Shown: positions 6,991-15,014 of the stretch, piece after piece
How positions within the stretch are numbered: the stretch's first letter is position 1
Layout of the letters: the number at the start of each line of letters is the position of its first letter
Assembly: GCA_022826515.1 (NCBI GenBank)
Contig: JAJDUT010000092.1
Span: 1 to 18,987 of the forward strand
Length of the DNA: 18,987 bases
Direction: 5' to 3'
Source of the DNA: Candidatus Latescibacterota bacterium
GTDB taxonomy: Bacteria; Latescibacterota; UBA2968; UBA8231
The notes under the pieces: model-generated
Told to the model about the DNA's origin: nothing
Databases searched by the model: none
The model's input: the letters and a program-made list of their open reading frames with translations, nothing else
Position numbers and translations under genes: made by a program

Positions 6991-8781
6991 GTGGCCACAG
7001 AATACAAAGGCCCCAAATACGTCGTCGTAACCGGCGGCGTGATAAGCGGTGTGGGCAAGGGCTTGACCACCGCTTCCATCGGCAAGATCCTGCAGCAATA
7101 CGGGTACAGCACCACCGCCGTCAAGATCGATCCGTACATCAACTACGACGCCGGCACCATGCGGCCCACCGAGCACGGCGAGGTGTGGGTGACGGACGAC
7201 GGCGGCGAAATAGATCAGGATTTGGGCAATTACGAGCGCTTCTTGGGGTTGGACCTGCCGCGTTCCAACAACCTGACCACCGGGCAGATTTACCACACGG
7301 TCATCGAGCGCGAGCGCCGCGGCGAGTACCTCGGCGAGACCGTGCAGCCGATCCCCCACATAACGGATGAGATCACGCGCCGCTTGCAGGAGGCGGGCAC
7401 GGGCTACGACATCGTGCTGGTCGAGATCGGCGGCATTGTCGGCGACTATGAGAACGAGCCGTTCCTCTTCGCCGTCAAGACCTTGGAGCGCGACTTGGGT
7501 GAGGAGCACTTTGCACACCTGCTAATCACCTATCTGCCCATACCTCCACACGTCGGGGAGATGAAGACCAAGCCCACGCAGCAGGCCATTCGCATGCTCA
7601 GCGAGCACGGCATTTTTCCCGACTTCATCGTCTGTCGCGCCGAGACCGCCACCGACGAGGTGCGCAAGAAAAAGATCCAGATCGGGGCCAACGTGCCCTA
7701 CGACCACATCATTTCGGCCCCGGACTCGGAGACGATTTACAATATCCCGCTGGTTTTGGAAGAAGAGAGGCTCGGCGAGAAGATCCTCAGCCGCCTCGGC
7801 TGCACGCCCAAGAAGACTCCAGACTGGCGGCCTTGGCGGGAATTGGTCAAGCGCAGTCGGCATCCGCGCCAGTGCGTCCGCGTGGCCATGGTCGGCAAAT
7901 ACGTGGTCACGGGCGATTTTCAGCTCACGGACTCGTACATCTCGGTCAATCAGTCGCTGATCCATGCTGGCGTGGCGTCGGATGCGCGGGTCGAGATCAC
8001 TTGGATTGACGGCCACCAGTTTGAGCGCGGCGAGATGCAACTGACAGAGCTCGACGCATTCGACGGCATTATCGTCCCCGGGGCTTTTGGCGCTGGAGGG
8101 GCCGAAGGCGTAATTGCGGCCATTCGCTACGCCCGCGAGCACAACATCCCCTATTTGGGCCTGTGCTACGGCTTACAGCTCGCCGTGGTTGAATACGCCC
8201 GCAATGTCGCCGGGATTGCCGAGGCTACTTCCGAAGAGTTCGACGCGGATTCCGAGTGGCAGGTCATCTGCGTCCAAGACGCCGAGCAAAAGAGCGCGCT
8301 AGAGGAAAACCGCTACGGTGGCAGCATGCGCTTGGGCGCATACGCTGCGGTGTTCAAAAGCGACAGCCGCGTCCTCCAGATTTACGAAGCGTCGGGCCGC
8401 CTCGACGAAGACGCCCGCCGGATCGAACAACTGCTGGCCAATCCCGACCAAGCGTTCCGCGTTGGCTTGGTCATGCTGGAGCGCGACAAAGTCGCCCTAG
8501 AGCGCCACCGCCACCGCTACGAGGTCTCGCCCCGCTTCGTCGAACTGCTCGAAGAGGAGGGACTGGTCTTTTCGGGGTATCACCGCCGAGTAGATGGCAC
8601 TCGCTTGATGGAATTCATCGAGTTGCCGGATCATCGCTTCTTTATCGCCACCCAAGCCCATCCCGAGTTCAAGTCGCGGATGGACAATCCTTCACCTCTG
8701 TTTGCCGGGTTTGTCGAGGCCGCGCTGGCCTATCAACAGGAGGTCGCAAGCCATGAGGAGAGGCAGGCGGCGGCCTCCTAG
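6991..8781 (+). CDS. pyrG: CTP synthase
   Basis: PyrG makes CTP from UTP, ATP and glutamine in the cytoplasm, the last step of pyrimidine nucleotide synthesis. The N-terminal synthetase domain shows V-V-T-G-G-V-I-S-G-V-G-K-G near residues 12-24 (ATP loop), K-I-D-P-Y-I-N-Y-D-A-G-T-M and E-H-G-E-V-W-V-T-D-D-G-G-E (UTP and metal binding). The C-terminal class I glutamine amidotransferase domain has the nucleophile Cys in G-L-C-Y-G-L-Q and the His/Glu pair in H-P-E-F. From the GTG start the protein has 596 residues, longer than the usual 530-550. The excess lies between M-R-L-G-A and R-H-R-H-R-Y-E-V, where 53 residues replace about 21. The gene overlaps the start of lptCA by 29 bp, suggesting translational coupling. 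Confidence 0.97.
   Translation: MATEYKGPKYVVVTGGVISGVGKGLTTASIGKILQQYGYSTTAVKIDPYINYDAGTMRPTEHGEVWVTDDGGEIDQDLGNYERFLGLDLPRSNNLTTGQIYHTVIERERRGEYLGETVQPIPHITDEITRRLQEAGTGYDIVLVEIGGIVGDYENEPFLFAVKTLERDLGEEHFAHLLITYLPIPPHVGEMKTKPTQQAIRMLSEHGIFPDFIVCRAETATDEVRKKKIQIGANVPYDHIISAPDSETIYNIPLVLEEERLGEKILSRLGCTPKKTPDWRPWRELVKRSRHPRQCVRVAMVGKYVVTGDFQLTDSYISVNQSLIHAGVASDARVEITWIDGHQFERGEMQLTELDAFDGIIVPGAFGAGGAEGVIAAIRYAREHNIPYLGLCYGLQLAVVEYARNVAGIAEATSEEFDADSEWQVICVQDAEQKSALEENRYGGSMRLGAYAAVFKSDSRVLQIYEASGRLDEDARRIEQLLANPDQAFRVGLVMLERDKVALERHRHRYEVSPRFVELLEEEGLVFSGYHRRVDGTRLMEFIELPDHRFFIATQAHPEFKSRMDNPSPLFAGFVEAALAYQQEVASHEERQAAAS
8738..8743 (+). promoter_or_regulatory. Ribosome binding site for lptCA inside the pyrG 3' end
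   Basis: AGGAGG at 8738-8743 lies 9 nt before the ATG at 8753, which overlaps the pyrG coding end. A competing in-frame ATG at 8807 has no Shine-Dalgarno but has an extended -10-like TGGTACAAT (8791-8799) just upstream. Confidence 0.6.
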
Positions 8782-10615
8782 TTCAGTGGGTGGTACAATC
8801 GTCTCAATGGGCCGCGCTTTCCCCGGGGGAGCGCGGCTTTTTCGCGCCGGGTGCTGCGGGGCTATGCTTTGGGCCTGTGGCGCGGGAGAAGTGCCCGAAG
8901 AGCCGTTGCAAATTCCCGAGGTTGATGGGGAAGCATGGGACGCGCACATCGAGCTGGGACGACCCGGCTACCGCATCGAGATCCGCGCCGCTTATTTGCG
9001 CGAATTTTCCAAGTCAGAGCAGGTAGTAGCCACCGGCGGCGTAGAGGTTGCGTTCCGCGGGGATGAGGCCGTTTCGACGCTGAGGGCCGAGCGCTTGGTG
9101 CTAGAGCACAAGCGGGATCGCTTTGGCGTAGCTGGCGGCGTGGTTTTACGTGCTGGGGACAGCCTAGAGGTGCAGGCCGATACTCTGCTGTGGGAAAGTG
9201 CGCACGAGCAGTTGCGCATTCCGGGTGCGCTACGGGTGGAGGTCGGCGAGGGACGAGAGTGGGGCCGCAACCTCACGAGCAATTTCGCCGTAGATGCGTG
9301 GTCCTTGGAAGCTGTCGAGGGGATTTGGCGCGGTCGGGATGGGTTGATGGTGGAGGTGTGCGCCCAGCGCGAGGAAAGCCGCCGCGTCGAAGGGGTGCAA
9401 GAGATCGCCTACGACAGCGTTGAGGTGCGCTACGACGGCGTGAAATTGACCGGACCGCGCGCCACGTTCCTCCCCGAGGCCCGCCGCTTTGACATTAGCG
9501 GAGGGGTCGAAGGAGCCGACTCGCTGGCGCAGTTTGCAGCCGACGAAGTTGCGGTGGATGCGGAAAAGCAGCGGCTAGTGGCACGAGGCGAGGTGCGCTA
9601 TCAAGAAGAGGAAGCCGAGCTGCGGGCTGCAGAAGTAGAGGAAGATCGCAGCTCAGCACTATTGCAGGCCCTCGGGGAGCCAGCGACCTTTGTGCAGGGT
9701 GAGCGGCAGATCGAGGCGCGTCAGTTGGCGTATTTGCGTTCCGAGCAGAAACTGACGGCGCAGGATGGGGTGGTCTTGCGCGCTGGAGAGCGCAAACTGA
9801 CGGCCCAAACCCTCCGCTATACGCGCGATGGCCAAGTCCATGCCGAGGGCGCGATCGCGCTAAAGGCACCCGAGTTGGATGGCTCGCTCGCCGGCGATTC
9901 GCTCTTTTTCGACTTGGAGCAAGAGGCTGGGTGGATGCGGGGCGCGCCTTCGCTGCGTCAGCGCGAACTCGTGCTTACCGCCCCTGTGCTGCAGTTCGAT
10001 CTCGTGCGGGGCCGGTTGGCCGGGACCGGTGGTTTTGCCCTGCGCACCGAAGGGCTAGAAGTTGTAGCCGAGCGCGGTGCGTACGAAGCAGATTCAACGC
10101 GGGTGCTGGTCGCCGAGGGCGTGGTCCTAAAAGAACGGGACGACGAGCGCGATTACCACAGCCGCCTGATGGCCGATTCCATGGTCGTCGCCTTGGCAGA
10201 CAACCAAGTTGAGTGGATCGCCATACCCGGCCAAGTGAGCGGCCAAATTGAGGTGGGCGACCGCCATAGCTGGATCGAGGGGCGGGGCGGGCAAGTTTTT
10301 ATGGCCGACGGCGACTTGGAGCGGGTTGAAGTAAGTTCTGAGGCCGATGTGACGCACCGCCGAGCCAAAAACGAAGAGATCAATCGCTTTCGCGGACAGC
10401 AGATGACCTTGTACTTTGACGCGGGGGGATTGCACCGTGCCTTGGTAAAGGGCGCGGCCGAGTTAGTCACGCGGCTGCAAGAGGACGAAGAGGTCTCCGT
10501 CAACGAGGTCAGCGGCGAAGAGTTGGATATCCGCTTTGCCGAAGGGTCGCTGGCCGAGGTGCGGGTCGGGCCAGAGATCGAGGGCCGTTACTATCCGCCC
10601 GCAGAGGAGCCGTAA
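8753..10615 (+). CDS. Fused LptC-LptA (OstA) periplasmic LPS transport protein
   Basis: LptC and LptA carry lipopolysaccharide across the periplasm between the inner-membrane LptB2FG ABC transporter and outer-membrane LptD. The 620-residue protein has an Arg-rich start and a hydrophobic stretch with L-W-A-C (Cys42), a possible lipobox or membrane anchor. Residues about 65-210 resemble LptC, with alternating hydrophobic beta strands and phrases such as V-V-A-T-G-G-V-E-V and A-E-R-L-V-L. Residues about 215-615 consist of repeated beta-jellyroll OstA units ([39 protein letters not shown]). It is much longer than LptC or LptA alone (about 190 each). The SD-led ATG at 8753 is preferred; ATG 8807 is the alternative. 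It is directly followed by lptB, supporting the role. Confidence 0.8.
   Translation: MRRGRRRPPSSVGGTIVSMGRAFPGGARLFRAGCCGAMLWACGAGEVPEEPLQIPEVDGEAWDAHIELGRPGYRIEIRAAYLREFSKSEQVVATGGVEVAFRGDEAVSTLRAERLVLEHKRDRFGVAGGVVLRAGDSLEVQADTLLWESAHEQLRIPGALRVEVGEGREWGRNLTSNFAVDAWSLEAVEGIWRGRDGLMVEVCAQREESRRVEGVQEIAYDSVEVRYDGVKLTGPRATFLPEARRFDISGGVEGADSLAQFAADEVAVDAEKQRLVARGEVRYQEEEAELRAAEVEEDRSSALLQALGEPATFVQGERQIEARQLAYLRSEQKLTAQDGVVLRAGERKLTAQTLRYTRDGQVHAEGAIALKAPELDGSLAGDSLFFDLEQEAGWMRGAPSLRQRELVLTAPVLQFDLVRGRLAGTGGFALRTEGLEVVAERGAYEADSTRVLVAEGVVLKERDDERDYHSRLMADSMVVALADNQVEWIAIPGQVSGQIEVGDRHSWIEGRGGQVFMADGDLERVEVSSEADVTHRRAKNEEINRFRGQQMTLYFDAGGLHRALVKGAAELVTRLQEDEEVSVNEVSGEELDIRFAEGSLAEVRVGPEIEGRYYPPAEEP
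10604..10609 (+). promoter_or_regulatory. Ribosome binding site deciding the lptB GTG start
   Basis: GAGGAG at 10604-10609, inside the last codons of lptCA, lies 7 nt before a GTG at 10617. That codon begins [12 protein letters not shown], exactly the expected LptB N-terminus, so the longer in-frame ATG at 10536 is rejected. Confidence 0.85.
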
Positions 10616-10616
10616 G

Positions 10617-11333
10617 GTGGCGTTGGAAACGCGCGCACTGAGCAAGCGCTACGGAGGCCGGGCAGTCGTTGACGAGGTCAGCATCCGCGTCGAGCCTGGG
10701 GAGATCGTCGGCCTGTTGGGTCCCAATGGCGCGGGCAAGACTACGACCTTTCACAGCATCGTCGGCTTTGCCGCGCCGGACGGGGGCCGCATCTTGCTCA
10801 ACGATGCGGACATCACCGGGCTGCCGATGTATCGCCGCGCGCAGATGGGCATTGGCTACCTGCCGCAGGAGACCTCCATTTTTCGCAAGCTGAGCGTGGC
10901 CGACAACATCTGCGCCGTATTGGAGGCGCAAGGGCTCAACAAGGCTCGCATCGCCGAGCGCCAACGGCAACTGCTAACCGAGTTGGACTTGCTAGAACGC
11001 GCCAATCAGCGCGCCGACACGCTTTCGGGCGGCGAGACGCGCCGGGTCGAGATCGCGCGGGCCTTGGCTTGCGAGCCGCACTACATGCTCCTCGACGAGC
11101 CTTTTGCCGGTATTGATCCGCGCACGGTCGAAGACATCCAAAACATCATCGCCGAACTAAGGAACCGAGGTCTCGGCGTACTGATTACCGACCACAACGT
11201 GCGCGAGACCTTGGAGATCGCCGCGCGTGCCTATATCCTGGTGGATGGCAAAATTTTAACTGCGGGCACAGCCGAAGAGTTAATTGCCAACGAGCAGGTA
11301 CGGCGTATCTACCTCGGCGAGCGCTTTAGTTAG
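10617..11333 (+). CDS. lptB: LPS export ABC transporter ATP-binding protein LptB
   Basis: LptB is the cytoplasmic ATPase of the LptB2FG transporter that extracts LPS from the inner membrane. From the GTG start it has 238 residues, the family length. Walker A is G-P-N-G-A-G-K-T (35-42); the Q-loop lies in [11 protein letters not shown] (80-90), a phrase highly characteristic of LptB; the signature L-S-G-G-E is at 136-140; Walker B M-L-L-D-E-P at 157-162; the switch histidine is His193 in [10 protein letters not shown]. The C-terminal Y-L-G-E-R-F matches the LptB end. The start lies one base after the lptCA stop codon, so both are certainly in one transcript. lptF and lptG are not in the window. 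Confidence 0.96.
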   Translation: MALETRALSKRYGGRAVVDEVSIRVEPGEIVGLLGPNGAGKTTTFHSIVGFAAPDGGRILLNDADITGLPMYRRAQMGIGYLPQETSIFRKLSVADNICAVLEAQGLNKARIAERQRQLLTELDLLERANQRADTLSGGETRRVEIARALACEPHYMLLDEPFAGIDPRTVEDIQNIIAELRNRGLGVLITDHNVRETLEIAARAYILVDGKILTAGTAEELIANEQVRRIYLGERFS

Positions 11334-11449
11334 CAAGTCGATAGGTAGGCGCGTTTGCACCTTGACTTTTCGTATTCCACGGGCTTGTTTTTACAGCTAA
11401 TAGCAAGATAGGTAATTTTTATTAAATAATTAATTTACAATAATTTATA
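11334..11449 (+). promoter_or_regulatory. AT-rich rpoN leader with candidate -10 element
   Basis: This 116-bp gap becomes very AT-rich in its last 50 bp. AATAAT at 11439-11444 occupies -11 to -6 relative to the rpoN ATG, the same position as GATAAT before pyrE; both genes share the string ATAATTTAT immediately before the last base preceding ATG. No Shine-Dalgarno is visible. A TTGACT at 11363-11368 has no well-spaced -10. Confidence 0.35.
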
Positions 11450-12919
11450 ATGCTTCGTCCCGAGCAAAATCCCAGCTTGCGCCTCCAGCACAGGATGGCA
11501 CCGCAGCTCATCCAATCGCTGCGGCTGTTGCAGATGTCCACCTTCGATTTGACGCAGGAAGTTAAGCAGCAACTCGAACTCAATCCCTTGCTCGAAGAGG
11601 TCGTCGAACTACGCGAGGAGGGGGAAGAGGAGGAACTGCGCGAGGAGGAGGGGCTCAAGGCAGAAGAGGATCTGCCCGAGGACGTGGAAGAGGTCGATTG
11701 GGACGCGCTGTTGGACGACCAGTTCGACGCGGGCGCGTACAATAGCGAGCGCACGGAATACGATCCCAACTGGGAGACCGACCACGAGCCGCAGGAAAAC
11801 CGCATCACCGCCATGCCGCCCCTCTTAGAGCACCTGTACCGTCAGCTAGGCGAGATTGGCGGTTTGGCACCGGAAGAGCGAGCCATCGCCGAGTACATCA
11901 TCGGCAATATCGACGAGCGCGGTTATGTCGGTTGCTCGCTCGCCGAAATCGCCGATGATCTACAAGTGGAAGTGGCTGCGGTCGAAAAGGTATTGCGCGT
12001 CATTCAGGCTTTTGACCCGCCTGGAGTCGGCGCGCGCGATTTGCGCGAGTGTCTGATGATCCAGTTGAGCCAGCGCGACGATCCACTCAGCGCACTAGCC
12101 TTGCAAGTGGTGCGCGACCATTTAGAGGACCTGACGCGGCGGCGTCTGCAGCACATCACCCACGCCTTGGCCATTTCCAACGAGAAGCTCAAAGAGGTTT
12201 TGCAGGTTATCGAGCGCCTGCAGCCGCATCCGGGTCTGTTGGCCAGCAGCGACTACGACAATCTCTTGACGCTGGATAACGAAGTCGCGTACATCACGCC
12301 GGACTTGGTCGTCGAAAAAATTGGCGAGGAGTGGCAGGTGTGGCTGGCCGATGGGTCCATGCCGTCCTTAAAGATCAATTCTGAATACCAGCATCTGCTC
12401 AACAATTCCCGTGGCGATGGCCAAGATGCGGTCAAGGACTACGTGGCCAAGAATCTCAACGACGCCCGCTGGCTCATCAACGCCATCCACCAGCGCCGCA
12501 CGACCATACTCAAGGTGGGTAATTATCTGTTGCAGGCGCAGTTGCCCTTTTTCGAGCAAGGGCCGTCGCGGCTGCGGCCCATGGTCTTGCAGGAGGTGGC
12601 CGACGCTGTAGGAATGAGCGTATCGACGATTAGCCGCGTCAGCAACGGCAAATACATGCAGACGCCACACGGGGTTTTTGAACTAAAGTACTTCTTCGGC
12701 AATAAGCTCATTACGGACGAAGGCGGAGACGTGTCCGTGCGCGTGGTGAAGGAGAAAATTTCGCAACTCGTCGCCGATGAGGACAAGGCCCGGCCGCTTT
12801 CGGATCAACAGATCGTCGAGGAGCTGAGCAAGGGCGGGCTGAAAATTGCGCGGCGAACCATAGCCAAATACCGCGATCAGCTAAAAATTCCGGCGCAGCG
12901 GTATCGGAGGGAGTTGTAG
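11450..12919 (+). CDS. rpoN: RNA polymerase sigma-54 factor
   Basis: RpoN directs RNA polymerase to -24/-12 promoters and needs AAA+ enhancer-binding activators. The 489-residue length fits. Region I is the Gln/Leu-rich N-terminus (residues about 5-50, with L-Q-H-R-M-A-P-Q-L-I-Q-S-L-R-L-L-Q and L-E-L-N-P-L-L-E-E). A very acidic region II follows (about 50-110). The core-binding domain spans about 115-310, then the helix-turn-helix region with V-G-M-S-V-S-T-I-S-R-V-S-N-G-K-Y (near 384-399). The RpoN box A-R-R-T-I-A-K-Y-R at 467-475 recognises the -24 element. It lies directly downstream of lptB as in proteobacteria, but hpf/raiA does not follow; instead a pseudogene starts 7 bp after the stop. 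No ribosome binding site precedes the ATG. Confidence 0.97.
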   Translation: MLRPEQNPSLRLQHRMAPQLIQSLRLLQMSTFDLTQEVKQQLELNPLLEEVVELREEGEEEELREEEGLKAEEDLPEDVEEVDWDALLDDQFDAGAYNSERTEYDPNWETDHEPQENRITAMPPLLEHLYRQLGEIGGLAPEERAIAEYIIGNIDERGYVGCSLAEIADDLQVEVAAVEKVLRVIQAFDPPGVGARDLRECLMIQLSQRDDPLSALALQVVRDHLEDLTRRRLQHITHALAISNEKLKEVLQVIERLQPHPGLLASSDYDNLLTLDNEVAYITPDLVVEKIGEEWQVWLADGSMPSLKINSEYQHLLNNSRGDGQDAVKDYVAKNLNDARWLINAIHQRRTTILKVGNYLLQAQLPFFEQGPSRLRPMVLQEVADAVGMSVSTISRVSNGKYMQTPHGVFELKYFFGNKLITDEGGDVSVRVVKEKISQLVADEDKARPLSDQQIVEELSKGGLKIARRTIAKYRDQLKIPAQRYRREL

Positions 12920-12926
12920 GCGCGTC

Positions 12927-13310
12927 ATGTCATCCGAATACCTTGCTCGCTTGTTCCAGCAGCGCAGTCTGGCCCGCATCATCCGCTTCGACGAGCAAAT
13001 CGTTCCCCACGCCGGATTGCACGACTTGCAGCCAGCCCTTTGGGAGCGATTCCTGACTCCTCGATCCCGAGACGAGCGAGGGGATTTCCTAGCCAAGCTC
13101 CACATGGCACGCACGGATGACGAGGGGACGCTGAGGCCAACGGTTGCTGGCGTTTTGATGGCTTCCCGCCGAACTATGATGGACAAACGCGGAGAAGGTG
13201 TGCGGATTATCATGGACAACAGCGAGCGGCTGTCCGGTAGATTGCCTGAGTACCGCCTGATCGGAGAGTCGGAGCTCATGCTGACGATTTGGGCCGCAAA
13301 TGTATCGTGA
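12927..13310 (+). pseudogene. Remnant of an AlbA_2/HATPase-type DNA-binding regulator, internally deleted
   Basis: The open frame of 127 codons reads like two separated pieces of the large family of predicted transcriptional regulators with an N-terminal AlbA_2 (Schlafen-like) domain and a C-terminal HATPase_c_4 domain. Residues 1-80 (Y-L-A-R-L-F-Q-Q-R-S, R-F-D-E-Q, L-R-P-T-V-A-G-V-L-M-A-S) match the part just after AlbA_2. Residues 85-123 (D-K-R-G-E-G-V, L-S-G-R-L-P-E-Y-R-L) match the family C-terminus. The AlbA_2 domain and roughly 200 residues between the pieces are missing. The frame upstream of the ATG continues as G-S-C-R-R-V across the rpoN stop, hinting that the junction lies at the rpoN end. 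A 27-codon frame at 13300-13380 follows without recognisable similarity. The family match is from memory. Confidence 0.65.
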
Positions 13311-13398
13311 TATCTTCACAGCGCTACCGGAGGGGGCTGTAGAGGACGGGATTTTCATTGACAGCTTGAGAAGCTGCTAATCAGGAAAGATAATAAAA

Positions 13399-15012
13399 AT
13401 GAAGGAGAGAATGATAAAAATTGTTGAAATTTTGAATAACGGAATCCACGAAAGAGAGGAGACAATTTCAGTTTCGTTTTTAGCTGCTTTATCAGGTCAA
13501 AATATATTCTTATTTGGTCCGCCCGGAACAGCAAAGAGCCTGATTGCTCGCCGTCTGTCCCATGCTTTTGAAACAAGTAGTTATTTTGAATACTTGATGC
13601 ACCGCTTCAGTACTCCAGAGGAAGTGTTTGGGCCTGTCTCTATTACAGAACTCAAAAAGGATAATTTCGTCCGAAAGACCAAGGGATTTCTGCCCCAGTC
13701 TGACTTTGCTTTCTTAGACGAAATTTGGAAATCGAGTCCTTCTATTCTGAATACGCTCCTAACAATTATAAACGAAAAGTCATTTCGCAATGGTGCAGAG
13801 ATAGAATCTGCACCGTTGAAGGCCCTGATTGCGGCATCAAACGAAACACCTCCTCCAGGACAAGGACTGGAAGCACTATATGACCGTTTTCTCATCCGGT
13901 TGGATGTTTCGCCGATGGAAGAAAAGGCAAATTTTGAATCTTTGCTAAAATCCCAGCCGACTAGTGCCGCGTTAGAACTTCCTATTGACCTAAAAATAAA
14001 ACATGAGGAATGGGAGAGATGGAGCAGGGAGATTCATAAAGTTAAACTTTCAGAAGAAACATTAAACATTATACACGATATTCGACTGTCCTTTGCAGAA
14101 AAAGGAGAAGAGCTTGATATATATGTTTCAGATCGTCGCTGGCAAAAGGCAGCAATTTTACTAAAAGCCGCAGCATTCTTCTCTGGACGAAAAGAAACGA
14201 ATTTAGTCGATACTTTATTGCTACGTCATTGTTTGTGGACGACAAAAGATAACTACTCAGAGATAGTAAAAATAGTTGAAGGTGCTGTGAGAAACTGCGG
14301 TTTTGAAACAGGCGTCAGCCTTCATAAAATTGACTATCAAAAAGCCGAATTAGAGAGAGAGATTACAGAGGAACTTTACTATAGCGAAGATGTTTATGAG
14401 ACGGAGATCCTTAACGATGGTAATGAATACTTCAAATGCACCAGAGAATGGGAACATAGTCAACATTCTTATCCTCGTCTTCGTTCTATCCATTCTCGTT
14501 CTAGTGAAAGTAAAAGCAAAAAAACCTTTTATATTCTAGTGAATAGGATGAACAGTAAAGATGAATTTCATCCAATAGATAGGCAAATAGAGAAATTAGA
14601 TTGGATAAAATGTAACTTTAACTCTCAGGGAATTTGTTCAATAGAAATAAACCAATATGGCGAAGATGCGGAAGAGTATCATCTATCGAGAAGTGAATTA
14701 TCGAGAAGTGAATATTGGCAAAAAATGGAAGATTTTTCTCCCAAAATATTATTTCATAAGGGAGTTAAAAAATCAGACGTCAACCAGAGGCTCATTGAAT
14801 CATTGAAGGAAGCAGTGTTAAAATTAAATATAGAAATTGAGAATATCATAAAAATAATAGAAACTGGATTGGCTCAACTTAAGAAAGAATTAGAGACACC
14901 ATTTGTTCCTAAAAATATACGTAATATTGCTTTGGAAAGTATAGAAGATCAGCTACAAGGTGCGAAATTGAGGCGTCAGGATTGTGAACGCTTAAAAAAA
15001 TTAATAGGTTGA
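13399..15012 (+). CDS. MoxR-family AAA+ ATPase, RavA type
   Basis: The 537-residue protein has a MoxR AAA+ module: Walker A G-P-P-G-T-A-K-S (40-47), Walker B F-A-F-L-D-E (103-108), sensor 1 L-I-A-A-S-N-E (143-149), and Y-D-R-F-L-I-R (161-167) with the arginine finger. W-K-S-S-P-S-I-L-N-T-L-L following Walker B is the phrase seen in RavA. The C-terminal half, about 330-537, is charged, helical and not recognisable, roughly where RavA has its LARA domain. Known RavA forms hexamers and works with the VWA protein ViaA, in E. coli linked to respiratory complexes and aminoglycoside sensitivity. AGGAAAG (13383-13389) supports the ATG; a second ATG at 13411 is possible. It ends two bases before the VWA gene. 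The gene is strongly AT-rich compared with rpoN and smc, a sign of horizontal acquisition. Confidence 0.85.
   Translation: MKERMIKIVEILNNGIHEREETISVSFLAALSGQNIFLFGPPGTAKSLIARRLSHAFETSSYFEYLMHRFSTPEEVFGPVSITELKKDNFVRKTKGFLPQSDFAFLDEIWKSSPSILNTLLTIINEKSFRNGAEIESAPLKALIAASNETPPPGQGLEALYDRFLIRLDVSPMEEKANFESLLKSQPTSAALELPIDLKIKHEEWERWSREIHKVKLSEETLNIIHDIRLSFAEKGEELDIYVSDRRWQKAAILLKAAAFFSGRKETNLVDTLLLRHCLWTTKDNYSEIVKIVEGAVRNCGFETGVSLHKIDYQKAELEREITEELYYSEDVYETEILNDGNEYFKCTREWEHSQHSYPRLRSIHSRSSESKSKKTFYILVNRMNSKDEFHPIDRQIEKLDWIKCNFNSQGICSIEINQYGEDAEEYHLSRSELSRSEYWQKMEDFSPKILFHKGVKKSDVNQRLIESLKEAVLKLNIEIENIIKIIETGLAQLKKELETPFVPKNIRNIALESIEDQLQGAKLRRQDCERLKKLIG
14684..14713 (+). repeat. Perfect 15-bp tandem duplication inside the MoxR gene
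   Basis: TATCGAGAAGTGAAT occurs twice back to back (14684-14698 and 14699-14713). Being a multiple of three it keeps frame and duplicates the pentapeptide L-S-R-S-E in the variable C-terminal half of the protein. Confidence 0.95.
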
Positions 15013-15014
15013 CT

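Noticed and set aside
10536..10616. ATG at 10536 as lptB start
   Set aside because: It would overlap lptCA by 80 bp with Arg-rich residues; the SD-led GTG at 10617 matches the LptB N-terminus.
13300..13380. 26-residue frame M-Y-R-D-I-F-T-A-L-P between the regulator remnant and the MoxR gene
   Set aside because: It is too short to judge, has no ribosome binding site and no recognisable relatives; it is treated as debris.
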